Source of the DNA: Paroedura picta
Taxonomy: Eukaryota > Chordata > Lepidosauria > Squamata > Gekkonidae
DNA length: 64,000 nt
NCBI RefSeq assembly: GCF_049243985.1
Contig: NC_135386.1
Coordinates: 16,956,202-17,020,201, forward strand
Direction of reading: 5' to 3'
The position numbers and the translations under genes are program-made. Below are positions 1 through 9,246 of the stretch, piece by piece (positions within the stretch are counted from its first letter, which is position 1; each line of letters starts with the position of its first letter). The notes beneath the pieces were generated by a model. It searched no databases, was not told where the DNA came from, and worked only from the letters and a program-made list of their open reading frames with translations.

Positions 1-129
1 GGAGAGTTCAGGCTTGACCGGACCTAGAATCCCTTTGCCTGTTCTCACGGCCCCCGTCCAACCTGAATCCAACACCACCTTTCAAAGGAAACCACGTTTT
101 TCCTGCCGGCTTCCTTTGTGCGCAGGAGC

Positions 130-960
130 CAGCCTAAGGGCCCGGGGTTGACCTCCTGCCGTGCAAGCAGGTGCTCTCCCTCCGAGCCAGGTCCGGCGCG
201 GAGCGGCATCGCCCACTCGGACCGGCAGCGGCTGCCCGGGCTGCTCCTGCAGGCGGCTCGTCCCGCCCGCTCCTTTGAACAGAAGAGGCGCCGGCTCGAC
301 GCGCAGCCTTCCCGCGCAGCATCGCCCAACTCGGGCGGGCAGCGGGGCCGCGGGCTCGGGCACGGCTCCTCCTCGGCCCGCCCTCCGGGAGGCGGGGAAG
401 GAGGAGGCGGGAGGAGGCCTGGCGACGGGCGAGCCACAGAGCCAGCCAGCCGGCGACGGAGGGACAGAGAAAGAGAGGAAGGGAGGCTGCCTGCCCGGCC
501 GGCCACGATGCGCTCCGCCGCGCTGCTGCTGCTGCTGCCGGTGCTGCTGGTGCTGGGCGCGGCGCTGCGCCCGCCGCCCCCACCGGCCTCCCCCAGCGCC
601 GCGCCGGGCAATGCCAGCCGGCCCGCCGCCTCCCCGCCGCCCGCCCGCAACGCCACCAGCGCCAGCGCCGCGCCCGGACGCCTGCAGGCCGGCTGGCTCC
701 TGCTGCGGGAGCTGCCCGCCCTCAAGGCCGGCATCGTCGGGGCTTGCGCCGCCAGCGCCGCCGTCCTCGCCTGCCTCCTGCTCCGCATCCTCAGGTGCGC
801 GCCGCCACGGGGGGATGGAGGGCGGGGGGGGAGGGGGCGCGATCCTGCGCCTGCCGTCCGGACGCAGGAGGAGCGCGCAGGGGCGCTGGAGACCCCGCAA
901 TCCAGCTCCTCTCCGGTGCTCCTGGAGCCAGTGGGCGCCGTGGAGGGGGACCTTGAGGGT
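130..960. promoter_or_regulatory. FAM174B: CpG-rich promoter/first-exon region of FAM174B
   Basis: Very GC-rich, dense in CG dinucleotides, unlike the flanking DNA, and centred on the first coding exon. No TATA box is apparent upstream of 508, which fits a dispersed CpG-island promoter. The transcription start cannot be placed from sequence alone. Confidence 0.6.
508..794 (+). CDS. FAM174B: FAM174B exon 1 (signal peptide, ectodomain, membrane segment)
   Basis: First coding exon of a small single-pass type I membrane protein of the FAM174 family. The ATG at 508 lies in a GGCCACG-ATG context and opens a Leu-rich signal peptide (about residues 1-19). A Pro/Ala-rich ectodomain follows with two N-glycosylation sequons (NAS near residue 35, NAT near 48), then a hydrophobic segment at about residues 74-95. 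The exon ends CTC-AG with a GTGCGC donor at 795. It joins in phase to the exon at 6324, whose tail is recognisably FAM174B. The joined protein is 140 aa; the mammalian protein as I recall it is slightly longer (about 159 aa), the difference being in the low-complexity ectodomain. Human FAM174B neighbours ST8SIA2, as here. The molecular role of the family is poorly defined. Longer open frames over this exon are by-products of its high GC content. Confidence 0.9.
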
Positions 961-1310
961 CAGCGGTGCCAGTGCCCAGGTGGGTCCTGGGCTTCCCCCC
1001 TGAATCGCGGCTCTCGGACAGACCCCAGAGGTCGGTCCCCCTGGAGAGGATAGCAGGTTTGGCGGGCATGGGACCCCACTGAGGATCCTGGCCTCATCCC
1101 CTAATCTCCAGGAGGCTCCCCAGCTGGAGATGGCAACTCTGCCTCTCAGCCCCCAGGGGGATGCCCACCTCCAGGTGGGACCTGGGTGATTCCCCCCCCC
1201 CCGAATTCCAGGGAAGAAATGGGTGCTTTGGAGAATGGGGCCTCTAGGGCTTTATTCCCCACTGAGGTTCCGGGATGCCAACCTCCAGGTGGGACTCCGG
1301 CTCATCGACT
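960..1310 (+). repeat. Unclassified interspersed repeat, CCTCCAGGTGGGACC family
   Basis: Contains two copies of the motif family CCTCCAGGTGGGACCTGGG (near 1170 and 1280) and related text such as CCCACTGAGG and CCCCTAATCTCCAGG. The same family recurs near 8735, 20815, 24860, 33830, 37660, 39976, 45895 and 47990. No coding capacity seen. I cannot name the family. Confidence 0.5.
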
Positions 1311-1324
1311 GAGGACAGAGGTCA

Positions 1325-2140
1325 GTGGAGATCTTGCTGGTCGAAATTGCTTTAAAATCTGAAATCCTGACAGCAATTAAACAAGAATTAAACCTCAACT
1401 GGGATGAAGATCAGAGAGAGAATGTCCAACAACCTGCTCTGGTCAATATTCTGGCGGCCACATTCTTTTCCAGCTCTAGTTCCCGAGTACTCGTCTTCAA
1501 GGGCAGCCCCATGTAGAGCATAATGTAGTAGTCCAGTATAGTCGTTTTGACTTATCACGTTGTTAGCGGGCCTTTTCCTTTAAAACGTACACATGTATTG
1601 CCTTCCTTTCTTGCCGAGACTCAAGGGGGATGGCAAAGTAATTTTTGAAAGAGAAAATCAAACGGCGTACCACATCTAATAAACAGTGCAATACGACTAG
1701 ACTTACACATTTTTCACCTGTATAATTGTTTCTGTTATTTTTGAGTGGGACCTTTTTTGCCATGGAGAGTTTAATTTGGTTTTCGTTAGTGCACGGGAAA
1801 AAAAAAGCTCTGTATTGCTGTACGTGTCTCCCCTCCCACTTTGTTAGACATGATTTAAAAATAAATAAATAACCAAGCAGTAGAAATGACTCTTCCAGTA
1901 TAATAAAATAATAAATTGGGGGTGGGTGGGGCAGAATTAGCTTGAGGGATCCAAAGGCCCTCGTCATCATCGTGCAGGAAACTGAGGCGGGTGGGAAGGC
2001 TCCGTGCTGAGATTTAGGGACACCAGGGCCCTTTTAATTGGAACGTGGCCTTCCCTGTTCTGCAATGGTGGAAAGGAAAAAGCCCGGCCAGAGCAGGGTT
2101 ATACCATTGTGCTATCAGCAGCCAATGGACTGATGATTTC
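1325..2140. other. FAM174B intron 1, unclassified stretch
   Basis: AT-rich intronic DNA with a short AAATAAATAAATA tract near 1857. I see no exon, RNA or known repeat. Open frames here lack family resemblance. Confidence 0.5.
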
Positions 2141-2505
2141 TCGACCGCCATCTTCTTTTGCAAGTCTGGAAATTGCATGCTGGACTATGTAGACCAGGGG
2201 TAGTCAAACTGTGGCCCTCCAGATGTCCATGGACTACAATTCCCAGGAGCCCTTGCCAGCATTCGCCAGCGAATGCTGGCAAGGGCTCCTGGGAATTGTA
2301 GTCCATGGACATCTGGAGGGCCACAGTTTGACTACCCCTGATGTAGACGGTCCCAGGTTCAGTCCCCGGCATCTCCAGTCGAAAACAGGAGGTCATCCGA
2401 TAGACCTTTGCTCAAGACCCCTGGAGGGCGGTTGCCAGCCTGAGCAGGCGATATTGTCCTCGAGGGGCCAGGGGTCTGATCCAGGAGCAGGTGGTTTCAT
2501 GTGTT
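2140..2505 (+). repeat. tRNA-derived SINE (GCATGCAGAAGGTC family), split by a MITE
   Basis: The piece to about 2194 resumes after the MITE with GGTCCCAGGTTCAGTCCCCG, GCATCTCCAGT and the GCCAGCCTGAGCAG / TTTCATGTGTTC end that characterise this family. The B-box-like GGTTCAGTCCC shows a tRNA-type head. A hairpin MITE (2195-2340) lies inside it with duplicated target ATGTAGAC, so the SINE is the older insertion. Confidence 0.6.
2195..2340. mobile_element. hAT (Buster-type) hairpin MITE, copy 1
   Basis: Near-perfect palindrome beginning CAGGGGTAGTCAAACTGTGG and ending with its reverse complement; about 146 bp, no coding capacity. Flanked by the 8-bp direct repeat ATGTAGAC, the hAT signature. Belongs to the AAACTG...GGCCCTCC subtype. 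Confidence 0.9.
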
Positions 2506-2620
2506 CATTTGGGAGAGAGGGCTCAGAAGTTCCCAGAATGCATTGCACCGTTGGCTAAGGGCGCTGGACTGAGCATTTGTTAACCTGTTTGTTTTGTTCC
2601 TAAATAACGTATTTATTTAT

Positions 2621-2845
2621 TGACTTCATTTATACTTTGCCTTTTTCTCCCCAACGGAGACCCCCAGTGGCTAGCGCCGTTCTCCGCCCCTCCGTGTTGT
2701 CTTCACACCACCAACAACCCTGTAAGGTCGGGCAGGTGGAGAGTGGACGGCTGGCCCAAGGTCAGCCAGCAAACTGCCGTGGCAGAGTGGGCATTCGAAC
2801 CTGGGTCTCCCCAGATCGTAGTCCGACCTCCTGTAACCCTGGCAA
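2621..2845 (-). repeat. tRNA-derived SINE (TTATACT...GGATTCGAACCTGG family), reverse
   Basis: Opens with a TTTATTTATTGACTTCATTTAT-type tail, then the CCCCAACGGAGACCC segment, CAACAACCCTGTAAGG, GGCCCAAGGTCAGCCAGC and ends with a tRNA-like B box in reverse (ATTCGAACCTGGGTCTCC). Same family at 13060, 16763, 18203, 37022 and 44412. Confidence 0.7.
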
Positions 2846-2849
2846 GCCA

Positions 2850-3740
2850 GAAGCATTCCGATACGCCGATGGCCACAGTCCTTTTTCAGCTCTTGGGGCC
2901 TCCCTGCAAAAAGGAAATCAGGTTGGGAAAAAAGCCACATCAGAGGGGGCTTTTTAGCTCCCCTCCCTTCAGGAAGCACCTGTGAGCCAAAATATCCTGC
3001 TGCAGAATATTGCAGGAAACAGCTCTCAGGTCTCGCCTGGAAAAAAGTTGCCCTTGGTTCCCTCCCTAGGAATTCTTTGCGGGGTGTAATCTTCCGGAGC
3101 AGTGGCCCCGCTCCGGGTCCTTACACGCTGGGGACGTGAGGGAAACGATTTATCCACCTGTTCCTAAGAGCTGGTCTTTCTGGTCGGGCGGGTGAGTCAC
3201 TGTTCTTGCCAGCTCTTCAAAGCAGGGGGCACCCAGCCGTGTGGCAAGCTATGGAGAGAGCGACTCGATATCACTGTTTGCTCCTTTCTTCCCGCACCAC
3301 CGGGTCAGTTCTGCGTGGCTGCAGTTTGGGCCACGTCTGACAGATGCCGTCAGTCAGAATATGATCAAAAAGGCAAGGAAGGGCAAGGATTCCCAACCAG
3401 GTTTCCGTGGATTCCTGGGGTTCCGTAGGATTTCTGAAGGGGGTCTGTGGGAGCTCTGAATTGGCACGGTGTGTGTGTGTGGGGTGGTGTTCTGGCTGAC
3501 TTCGCAGTTCCTACACTTCTTTCTAGCTTATATGAGACAGAGATGCCATGGTAGTAGTAAAGGGAGGGGGGAGCGAACGGAGGGCTGAGAGTGTGATGTC
3601 ACTTCTGGGGGCGTGTCCAGCTGAACATCACTTCCAGGTCTCCTCGAAGTCTGAAAAATTATTTCAGGGTCTCCTCGATGGTTGAAACGTTGAAAAAGGC
3701 TGCTGTGGGGTTTTTGGAGCAAGGGGCCTTCACAAGGGCT
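2850..3740. other. FAM174B intron 1, unclassified stretch
   Basis: No exon, RNA gene or repeat recognised. A short GTGTGTGTGT run lies near 3472. Confidence 0.4.
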
Positions 3741-3744
3741 TTCC

Positions 3745-3855
3745 CACTGCCTGCCTCTGGGCTACCCTCGGTGGTCTCCCATCCAAATATTAACCAGGGC
3801 TGACCTTGTTTAGCTTCCGAAATCTGATGTGACCGAGCTGTTCTGGGCTATCCAT
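3745..3855 (-). repeat. 5S rRNA-derived SINE fragment, reverse
   Basis: GGTCTCCCATCCAAATATTA, ACCAGGGCTGACCTTG and TTAGCTTCCGAAATCTGA match the reverse complement of the internal control region of 5S rRNA (GATCTCGGAAGCTAAGCAGG...TTGGATGGGAGACC), with substitutions. Its position next to a minisatellite and its divergence indicate a SINE head, not a working 5S gene. Confidence 0.7.
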
Positions 3856-3875
3856 AAAACAAGACCAATGATTCA

Positions 3876-4805
3876 ATTTATCTAGGCTGATAACCTGTCT
3901 CTGTGTGGATTGGCTGGGGCTTGTGTCCTCACTTCCTTACTGAGTGTTGATTGGCTGGGGTTTGTGTTCTAGCTTCCTGACTCAGTGTTGATTGGCTGGG
4001 GCTTGTGTTTTAACTTCCAGACTCAGTGTTGATTGGCTGATATCATTTCCTGACTCTGTGTGATTGGCTGGAGTTTGTTCTAACTTCCTAACTGTGTTGA
4101 TTGGATGGGGCTTGTGAACTCACTTCCTGATTCAGTGTTGATTGGCTAATATCACTTCCTGACTGTGTGTGATTGGCTGGGATTTGTGATCTCACTTCCT
4201 GTCTCAATGTTGATTGGCTGGGACTTGTGATCTCACTTCCTGACTCAGTGTTGATTGGCTGATATCATTTCCTGCCTCTGTGTGATTGGCTGGAGTTTGT
4301 ACTAACTTCCTGACTGTGTTGATTGGCTGGGGCTTGTGAAACTTCCTGATTGTGTTGATTGGCTAATATCACTTCCTGACTGTGTGTGATTGGCTGGGGT
4401 TTGTGATCTCACTTCCTGACTCAGTGTTGATTGGCTGATCTCACTTCCTGACTCTGTATTGATTGGCTGGGGCTTGTGATCTCACTTTCTGACTCCATGT
4501 TGATTGGCTGATTTCACTTCCTGACTCTGTGTTGATTGGCTGGGGCTTCTGAACTTACTTCCTGACTCTGTGTTGATTGGTTGGGGCTTGTGATCTCACC
4601 TCCTGACTCTGTGTTGATTGGTTGGGGCTTGGGAACTCACTTCCTGACTCTGTATTGATTGGCTGGGTCTTATGATTTCACTTCCTGACTCAGTGCTGAT
4701 TGGCTGATCTCACTTCCTGACTCTGTATTGATTGGCTGGGTCTTGTGATTTCACTTCCTGACTCAGTGCTGATTGGCTGATCTCACTTACTGACTCTGTG
4801 TTGAT
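3876..4805 (+). repeat. Minisatellite A: 32/41-bp units with CCAAT box and ETS site
   Basis: About 24 degenerate units of the form GTTGATTGGCTGGGG-TTTGTGATCTC-ACTTCCTGACTCT, with a shorter unit lacking the middle part (GATTGGCTGATATC-ACTTCCTG). Each full unit carries ATTGGCT (reverse of AGCCAAT, an NF-Y CCAAT box) and ACTTCCTG (reverse of CAGGAAGT, an ETS site). The left border, TTCAATTTATCTAGGCTGAT, is shared with the array at 26343. Confidence 0.9.
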
Positions 4806-4940
4806 CCCCAGCATCTCCAGTTAAAAGGGCCAGGCAGGAGGGGATGGTAGTAGACTCAGTAGTAGAGCCTCTGCTTGGCATGCAGAAGGTCCCCATGTTC
4901 AATCCCTGCCACAGTCCTTTGAGACTGGTGGGATAGAAAC
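4806..4940 (+). repeat. tRNA-derived SINE fragment (GCATGCAGAAGGTC family)
   Basis: CAGCATCTCCAGTTAAAAGG, then a second copy start with AGTAGAGCCTCTGCTTGGCA, TGCAGAAGGTCCCC and GTTCAATCCCTG. The A- and B-box-like order shows a tRNA-derived head. Confidence 0.6.
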
Positions 4941-4944
4941 CTAA

Positions 4945-5525
4945 TAATAAATAAAGGGAACAAAGAATCCTCCAGGCTGTTTACCACCAAGGGGACTGGA
5001 TGCTCAATGCGGGTTTGCGAAGCCCTTCTGATTTTGCCGTCCCATGACCATACAGCTGGGATCAGCAGCTCTTCATGTGACTCTCCGCTCTTCCTTGGCA
5101 AAGAGTCCAGGGAGGGATTTGCCCCTTCCCCTCTCAGATGGCTGCTTCTCTGTGTCCTAAGATGCGGGTTGTGGCTCTCAAGGAGAGGGGCAAAGGTCTC
5201 CAAGGAAGAAGGTGTCAGAGGTGTCAAAGGCTGCTAACCCCCCACTGAGCCTGGGGTATTTACGCATGCCCTCACAAGAAGGCATGTGAGTGTAAATGGG
5301 AGGGAGGCCCTCCTGTTTTGCCCAATAGCAGCTTAGCCTCATTAGCTCTTGCCAGGAGTTTCTTCCCCCTTCTTCTTGAATGGCAGCCTGCGATGCAGAA
5401 ATCCAACAGGGAGAGCTTCCTGCATTGAAGTTCTTTAAAATCTCAGTTTTCTCAGGGGATCCGTTTGGTGGCGCAGGAGCAGGGCCCATAAGAAAGGTGG
5501 CAACTCAGGTCCTGTGTTTTTGAGC
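4945..5525. other. FAM174B intron 1, unclassified stretch
   Basis: Intronic sequence with no recognised exon or repeat. Confidence 0.4.
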
Positions 5526-5640
5526 TGTCTGAGCCCCACCTACTTCACAGGGAGTCTGTTGCAGGGAGAGGAAGGGAAAGGTTTGCAACTCCTTCCGGTA
5601 GTGAAAAGAGTATGGAAAAACCAGCTCTTTTCTTCTTGAT
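5526..5640 (+). repeat. tRNA-derived SINE, CTT-tail family, 3' part
   Basis: Retains GTTGCAGGGAGAGGAAGGGA, GTAGTGAAAAG and the AACCAGCTCTTTTCTTCTT end. The tRNA head is missing. Confidence 0.6.
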
Positions 5641-6001
5641 GTGCAGAAACGGGCAGAGAGAGCTTTAATAGCATTATAACTACGAGTCTAGTAATGCTTT
5701 TGAATGTGGCTTCCAGAGATAAGATCTCCTCTCTGCTGATGCACTCCAGTGGCCACAGGGCGAAGTGGCCAGCCAAGATTTTATTATCCCACTGTGTTTG
5801 GGAAGCTCTCAAAGAAGGCACGGAAAGAACGGTCCGAGTGGAGAGGAGCAAATATTTGCGATCGAATCATCGATCACTCGGTGGAGAATGGGTCTTTAAA
5901 ATTCAGATTCAAAGGCTGAGAGAAACTCCACCATGGATTTCACTGCTTGCGAAGTGGGACGGTGAAAGAAAATTTCCCCAAGAAGCATTCTGTATAACAA
6001 C

Positions 6002-6285
6002 AAGAAGAGTTGGTTTATTGCCCCGTTTTCACTACACAAAGGAGTCTCCAAGTGGCTTACATTTGCCTTCCTTTCCTCTTCCCACAATGGAGGTCAGTGG
6101 GGCTGAGAGAGCTCCAAGAGAACTGCTCTGCAAGAAAAGCTCAGAGAGAACTGCGACTGGCCCACGGTCACCCGGTCAGCTGCATGTAGAGGAGCGGGGA
6201 ATCAAACCCGACTCACCAGATTAGAGGTTGCCACTCCTAACCGTCTCAACCCACTGCTCTTAACCACTACACCACCAAACTTCCC
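6002..6285 (-). repeat. tRNA-derived SINE, CTT-tail family, reverse, near full length
   Basis: From AAGAAGAGTTGGTTTATTG (tail and 3' end in reverse) through GTGGCTTACATTTGCCTTCC, GACTGGCCCACGGTCACCC and GAATCAAACCCG (B box) to TTAACCACTACACCACCAAA. It ends about 40 bases before FAM174B exon 2, so that exon's branch-point region lies against SINE sequence. Confidence 0.75.
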
Positions 6286-6323
6286 TGTTTTTCTTTTTTA
6301 AAAATCTGTCTCTTTATTTAAAG

Positions 6324-6459
6324 GTCTGGCCGGAAGAAGAAGAAAACCCGCAAGTATGACATCATCACCACTCCGGCAGAACGGGTTGAAATGGCGCCGC
6401 TAAACGAAGATGACGAGGAAGAGGAAGATTCCACGGTGTTCGATATCAAATACAGGTGA
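6324..6459 (+). CDS. FAM174B: FAM174B exon 2 (cytoplasmic tail)
   Basis: Follows a pyrimidine-rich acceptor ending TTTAAAG. Joined to exon 1 it reads [15 protein letters not shown] and continues through [16 protein letters not shown] and an acidic stretch to the end STVFDIKYR. The basic stop-transfer cluster, the [11 protein letters not shown] core and the FDIKYR end match the conserved cytosolic tail of FAM174B. Read straight through, the frame stops with TGA at 6457-6459. However, TACAG-GTGATC at 6451-6461 is also a plausible splice donor: splicing after 6455 to an acceptor at 7450 gives the same Arg codon and the same TGA. The coding end is therefore either 6459 (read-through) or 6455 plus four bases of exon 3; the protein is identical. 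Confidence 0.9.
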
Positions 6460-6604
6460 TCTGGGTTAGGGAATTCAAGATTTGGGGCGGAGCCTGAGGA
6501 TGGTGGGGTTCGGGGAGAGAAGAGACGAGAGCTCGGCGGAGACATGGTGTCACAGAGCTTTAGGGGTCATTTTCTCTGCCAGAATCAAATTTGGTCCTCT
6601 GGAG

Positions 6605-6662
6605 CAGGGGTAGTCAACCTGTGGTCCTCCAGATGTTCATGGACTACAATTCTCATGAATTC
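6605..6662 (+). mobile_element. hAT (Buster-type) MITE, half copy
   Basis: CAGGGGTAGTCAACCTGTGG and TGTTCATGGACTACAATTCT match one arm of the hairpin MITE; the second arm is absent. Lies in FAM174B intron 2. No other feature is evident in the rest of that intron to 7450. Confidence 0.75.
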
Positions 6663-7450
6663 TCTGCTGTGGAAGTTCAATAGGTGACTTTACAAAACAG
6701 AGAGTGTTTCATAACTTCTCTGGACTATCAGAGGGATGTGAACTTAGTGGTTTGCATCTCTGATGAGGATCCATGAGGCCCTGGGTTCGAATCCCCTTTG
6801 GCCTAACTTAGACTGGATCAGAATCTGCTAAAAATGGCTGTCCACTCACAGCAAAGTTAATTTTAAACCAGCAGATGGAGGCATTTAGTCAGATGAATAA
6901 TCCTTACAAAAGCATCACAGAGAAAAATCATTAGGGAAAAACATGGTGAGTAGTTTAGTTGAATTCCCCGCTCCACTGAGGAAGTTAAAGGGATCTCAGT
7001 CCCTTTAAAGGCCTTGGACCCATGGAGCCGAAAAGGTTTGGCATTTCTGATTATTTTGAAATCCCAGTACCATACCAGTAATGGAATTTGGGAATACCAG
7101 GAAATACTGATTTTTTCGGGCTCATTACACCTGAAATGGAAAAATACGAGGTTTAAAACTACTTCTTGGACTACATGGCAGTACACCTATATACAGTATT
7201 TTAGGTTGCTTCTCATCGTAGATTTGTCTCCTGCTTCCCTGCATGTAATATACGCTGCATCTCTCCTTGAATTTCGTAATTGATCTGTTTCTCGAATAAA
7301 TGGTATGCTTTGCTGACACTGCATACTCAGCAAGTTTATTTTCCCACTCTTCTAGCTGTGTGCTTTCCATTTTATTTTTTCCTTTTAAAATGTCATTTAA
7401 CCCTATGTGCTCCTCTGGTCATTCTAATTCTGCCCTATTGCTCCTTCTAG

Positions 7451-8022
7451 GTGAGACTGTTCTCCAAGGCCCCGCAGGATCTGAGTTTGCCGCCTGACAT
7501 CTTGCAAGAATCTCAGCATCAAAGAGGGCCCCAAGAAAACACTTCAAGATCTTTTATACTGGATATGAACATTCAGAGTGATAAACCTTATTGTTACAGT
7601 TCCAGTGACCAAACCAAAAGAACTGGAAGAGACCTTCTGATGACATACCACAATTCTAACTCTTGTTTGGATTGGATCCACTGTTGTAGGCCAGCTCTGA
7701 ACCACAACCATTTATGGCCCAAACTTATCTTCAAAGACACAAATGTTCTTTCTGTTCTGGATGCTAAACGTACCTGGATAGGTTATCTCTGCTGCATCTA
7801 AACCCATCAGGGATTGTGCGATTCTAGGAGCAGCCAAACATGTTTAGTGTCAGCTTGGGACTCGTGCATACTCTACTGAAATGGCCGATGATGTCTCCTG
7901 ATGTGTTTGTGTGTGTGTATGTGTGTGTGTTTGTGGGTGCGATGTAGACAACTGTGAGTCTTGCTACTGAGAACGGTTGCACTAAAACCCTATTCTGCAA
8001 TAAAGTTTCCTACTTTATTTGT
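7451..8022 (+). other. FAM174B: Probable FAM174B exon 3: split stop codon and 3' UTR
   Basis: A strong pyrimidine tract with acceptor CTCCTTCTAG ends at 7450, and the next bases are GTGA. Spliced to exon 2 after 6455 this rebuilds AGG-TGA, so the final Arg codon and the stop are finished in this exon and the rest is 3' UTR. The UTR runs to a consensus AATAAA at 7999-8004, followed by a T/GT-rich element around 8013-8030, as expected for cleavage near 8020. There is no coding potential. The alternative is that the transcript ends in exon 2 and this is intronic or flanking sequence. Inference from splice signals and the poly(A) site. Confidence 0.6.
7999..8004 (+). terminator. FAM174B: Poly(A) signal AATAAA, FAM174B
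   Basis: Consensus hexamer about 550 bases after the putative exon 3 acceptor, with a T/GT-rich downstream element (TTTGTTTGGTTT) within 30 bases. Confidence 0.6.
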
Positions 8023-8263
8023 TTGGTTTCAGGGAAAATTTCCCCCTCCCCAAAGTCTTCCTGGAGGGTGAAGACTTTTAGGGAGCAGGGTGGAGGAAAC
8101 AACCACCTCCTGGGACAAGTGAAAGTTCTTATTTTTGGATCTCATCCACCTTTTTTCTGCCACCAAAGGAAGCCAGGTGTCATCATTAATCTTCTGTGCA
8201 GTTCACTTACAGGGACTGCACAAGAAACAGGCCTTCTTCAGAGAGGTTCTTTCATAACTAAGC

Positions 8264-8278
8264 CTCTAGAGGGCACTG
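8264..8278 (+). promoter_or_regulatory. CTCF-like motif CCTCTAGAGGGCACT
   Basis: Matches the CTCF core CCASYAGRKGGCR at all but the third position, and continues with ACTG as many CTCF sites do. About 250 bases past the FAM174B poly(A) signal. Motif match only. Confidence 0.4.
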
Positions 8279-8552
8279 TGCGTTAACCAAGCTCTTGGCT
8301 CTTCCCTCAGAGCGCATGCTCCCATGCTGTACTGCCATCACCCTCAGTACATCTAACAATGTTGAAACCATTAAGACATGCAGCAGGGTCGGAGGGAGGG
8401 TCTGTGTTCCTGCACAGAAGATACTTGATGAACAATAGTTACAGGCAGCAACCCTGTTTTCTAGGGCTTTTCTAGGTTCTCATTTTCCTGGCTTGTTCTT
8501 GTTTCTTCCGTTGTTTTATTCCTCCACATTCCTCATGTATTTTGCTACCTCT

Positions 8553-8660
8553 CCCTCTTGTGGTTGATTTGATATTACACCAGTTTATATTCAGCGTAAA
8601 AAGCTTCAGAGAGATATGCTGCACATAAACTGGTGTAATATCAAATGGACCACCAGAGGG
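8553..8660. repeat. Inverted repeat with CTCF-like motifs at both outer ends
   Basis: 36-base arms at 8553-8588 and 8625-8660 with a 36-base spacer. The inner 20 bases of the arms (ATAAACTGGTGTAATATCAA) are perfectly complementary and the outer parts nearly so. The right arm ends in CCACCAGAGGGCGG, a full match to the CTCF core; the left arm has the weaker reverse-strand version CCACAAGAGGGAG. It may be a small DNA transposon relic, but no target duplication is evident. Confidence 0.75.
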
Positions 8661-8734
8661 CGGAAAATAGATGCAGAACAGTCCCCACTACTGAAGAAAC
8701 AGGAACTTACAAGCAAGCATTACGGCAGATCTTG

Positions 8735-8800
8735 AGACTGCAGAGCTCAGTTCCCCTGGAGGAAGTGGCAGTTTTGGAGGGTGGATTCTGTGACATCTGA
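8735..8800 (+). repeat. Unclassified interspersed repeat fragment
   Basis: GACTGCAGAGCTCAGTTCCC and TTTTGGAGGGTGGATTCTG belong to the same family as the copy at 960-1310. Confidence 0.5.
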
Positions 8801-8981
8801 TCCGGTCAACACTCTCTTTAGATAAAGGACACTAACTTGGTCTGTGAAGCCTGGGCAGATGGAGAGGGGGATTTCATTGCCCTATGAAATGAAAGAAAGG
8901 TGAAAATCAGATGCAAACCGTCATGAAGCTGGGTAATAGGGAGGAAAATGTAAAGGTAAAAAAGGAAGAACTTTTGCTGGC

Positions 8982-9246
8982 TTGAAGAAGAGCTTTTTTT
9001 TATACCCTGCTTTTCACTACCCAAGGGAATCCCCAAGCGGTTTACAAACACCTTTCCCTTCCTCTCCCCACAACAGGTAGGTGGGTGGGGCTGAGAGATC
9101 TCTATGAGAACTGATGTGTGAGAACAGCTCTAAGAAGACTGACTAGCTCAAGGTTGCCCAGATGGCTGCATGTGGAGGAGGCGTGGGAAATCAAGCCTGG
9201 CTCTTCAGATTACACGGCACTTTTACCATTGCACCACGCTGGCTCA
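8982..9246 (-). repeat. tRNA-derived SINE, CTT-tail family, reverse
   Basis: GAAGAAGAGC tail, TATACCCTGCTTTTCACTAC, CTCCCCACAACAGGTAGG, AATCAAGCCTGGCTCTTCAG and CACTTTTACCATTGCACCAC follow the family order from 3' end to tRNA head. Confidence 0.75.

Noticed and set aside
118-1053. 311-codon + strand frame over the FAM174B CpG island
   Set aside because: Different frame from the FAM174B exon; explained by high GC content and lack of stops. No family features.
2115-2396. Short frames with MALQMSMDYNSQEP-type sequence seen at many places
   Set aside because: These are translations of the hAT hairpin MITE; the same peptide appears at 17.4, 23.1, 48.1, 50.4 and 57.4 kb.
3745-3855. Possible 5S rRNA gene
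   Set aside because: Too many substitutions in the internal promoter and the same fragments recur in dispersed positions; a 5S-derived SINE fits better.
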